From Bradyrhizobium sp. Gha (GTDB lineage: Bacteria; Pseudomonadota; Alphaproteobacteria; Rhizobiales; Xanthobacteraceae): a stretch of DNA of 64,000 nt. A program made the translations under genes and the position numbers. The stretch spans positions 1 through 64,000 of the forward strand of contig NZ_FOQM01000032.1 of NCBI RefSeq assembly GCF_900113735.1, given 5' to 3'. Shown here in pieces: positions 63,937 through 64,000 of this stretch; positions within the stretch are counted from its first letter, which is position 1, and every line of letters begins with the position of its first letter. The notes under the pieces are model-generated. The model saw only the letters and a program-made list of their open reading frames with translations, made no database searches and was not told the origin of the DNA.

Positions 63937-64000
63937 CTACCGCCGAGCGGGACGTCAGGGACGCGCCGGTTGAAGATCCACTCCCATTCCGGGAGCCACA

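Overview
The window looks like an accessory stretch of an alphaproteobacterial chromosome, most likely Bradyrhizobium or a close relative. This is inferred from the high G+C, purine-rich Shine-Dalgarno sites, the many tiny gene families typical of that genus, and the mix of IS110, IS630 and IS3 elements. No rRNA, tRNA or CRISPR array was seen.

Region 1 (1-33 kb) is a decayed mosaic. It holds an FAD oxidoreductase (135-1352), a frameshifted substrate-binding protein, a chain of three small genes joined by GTGA overlaps (3.0-4.0 kb), and dozens of proteins of 27-130 residues (zinc-ribbon, SWIM, DUF1330, DUF1059, single-TM and an unassigned YCxSWxW family). Many are broken by a single-base frameshift or a Trp-to-stop change. 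Three dispersed repeat families link distant sites, two of them hairpins with stem covariation. Intact islands are a LysR/SnoaL-like divergent pair (12.9-14.4 kb), an AraC regulator with a nitroalkane-oxidase-like flavoenzyme and an SDR (22.2-25.3 kb), and an outer-membrane beta-barrel protein (30.5-31.3 kb). A double-glycine leader peptide lies at 29955-30113. IS110 and IS630 sit side by side at 15.5-17.8 kb and an IS3 wreck lies at 21.1-22.1 kb.

Region 2 (33.7-47.4 kb) is intact and metabolic. A five-gene RbsABC-type import operon (33681-40670) includes a permease fused to a strictosidine-synthase-like beta-propeller, plus a second, free-standing propeller. A minus-strand operon (46369-41444) encodes an HMG-CoA lyase, a family III CoA-transferase and a NitT/TauT-type ABC importer, with a divergent GntR regulator. 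It reads as an uptake, activation and cleavage route for a branched dicarboxylate such as 3-hydroxy-3-methylglutarate.

Region 3 (47.5-64 kb) holds a substrate-binding protein translationally coupled to a Cache-PAS-GGDEF-EAL protein, a methyl-accepting chemotaxis protein, a cysteine synthase, a protein-L-isoaspartate methyltransferase and small proteins. Between them lie fragments of IS110, a PQQ dehydrogenase, a photolyase, a class III cyclase, an EAL protein and a GH15 glucoamylase whose tail is spliced into a small-gene remnant.
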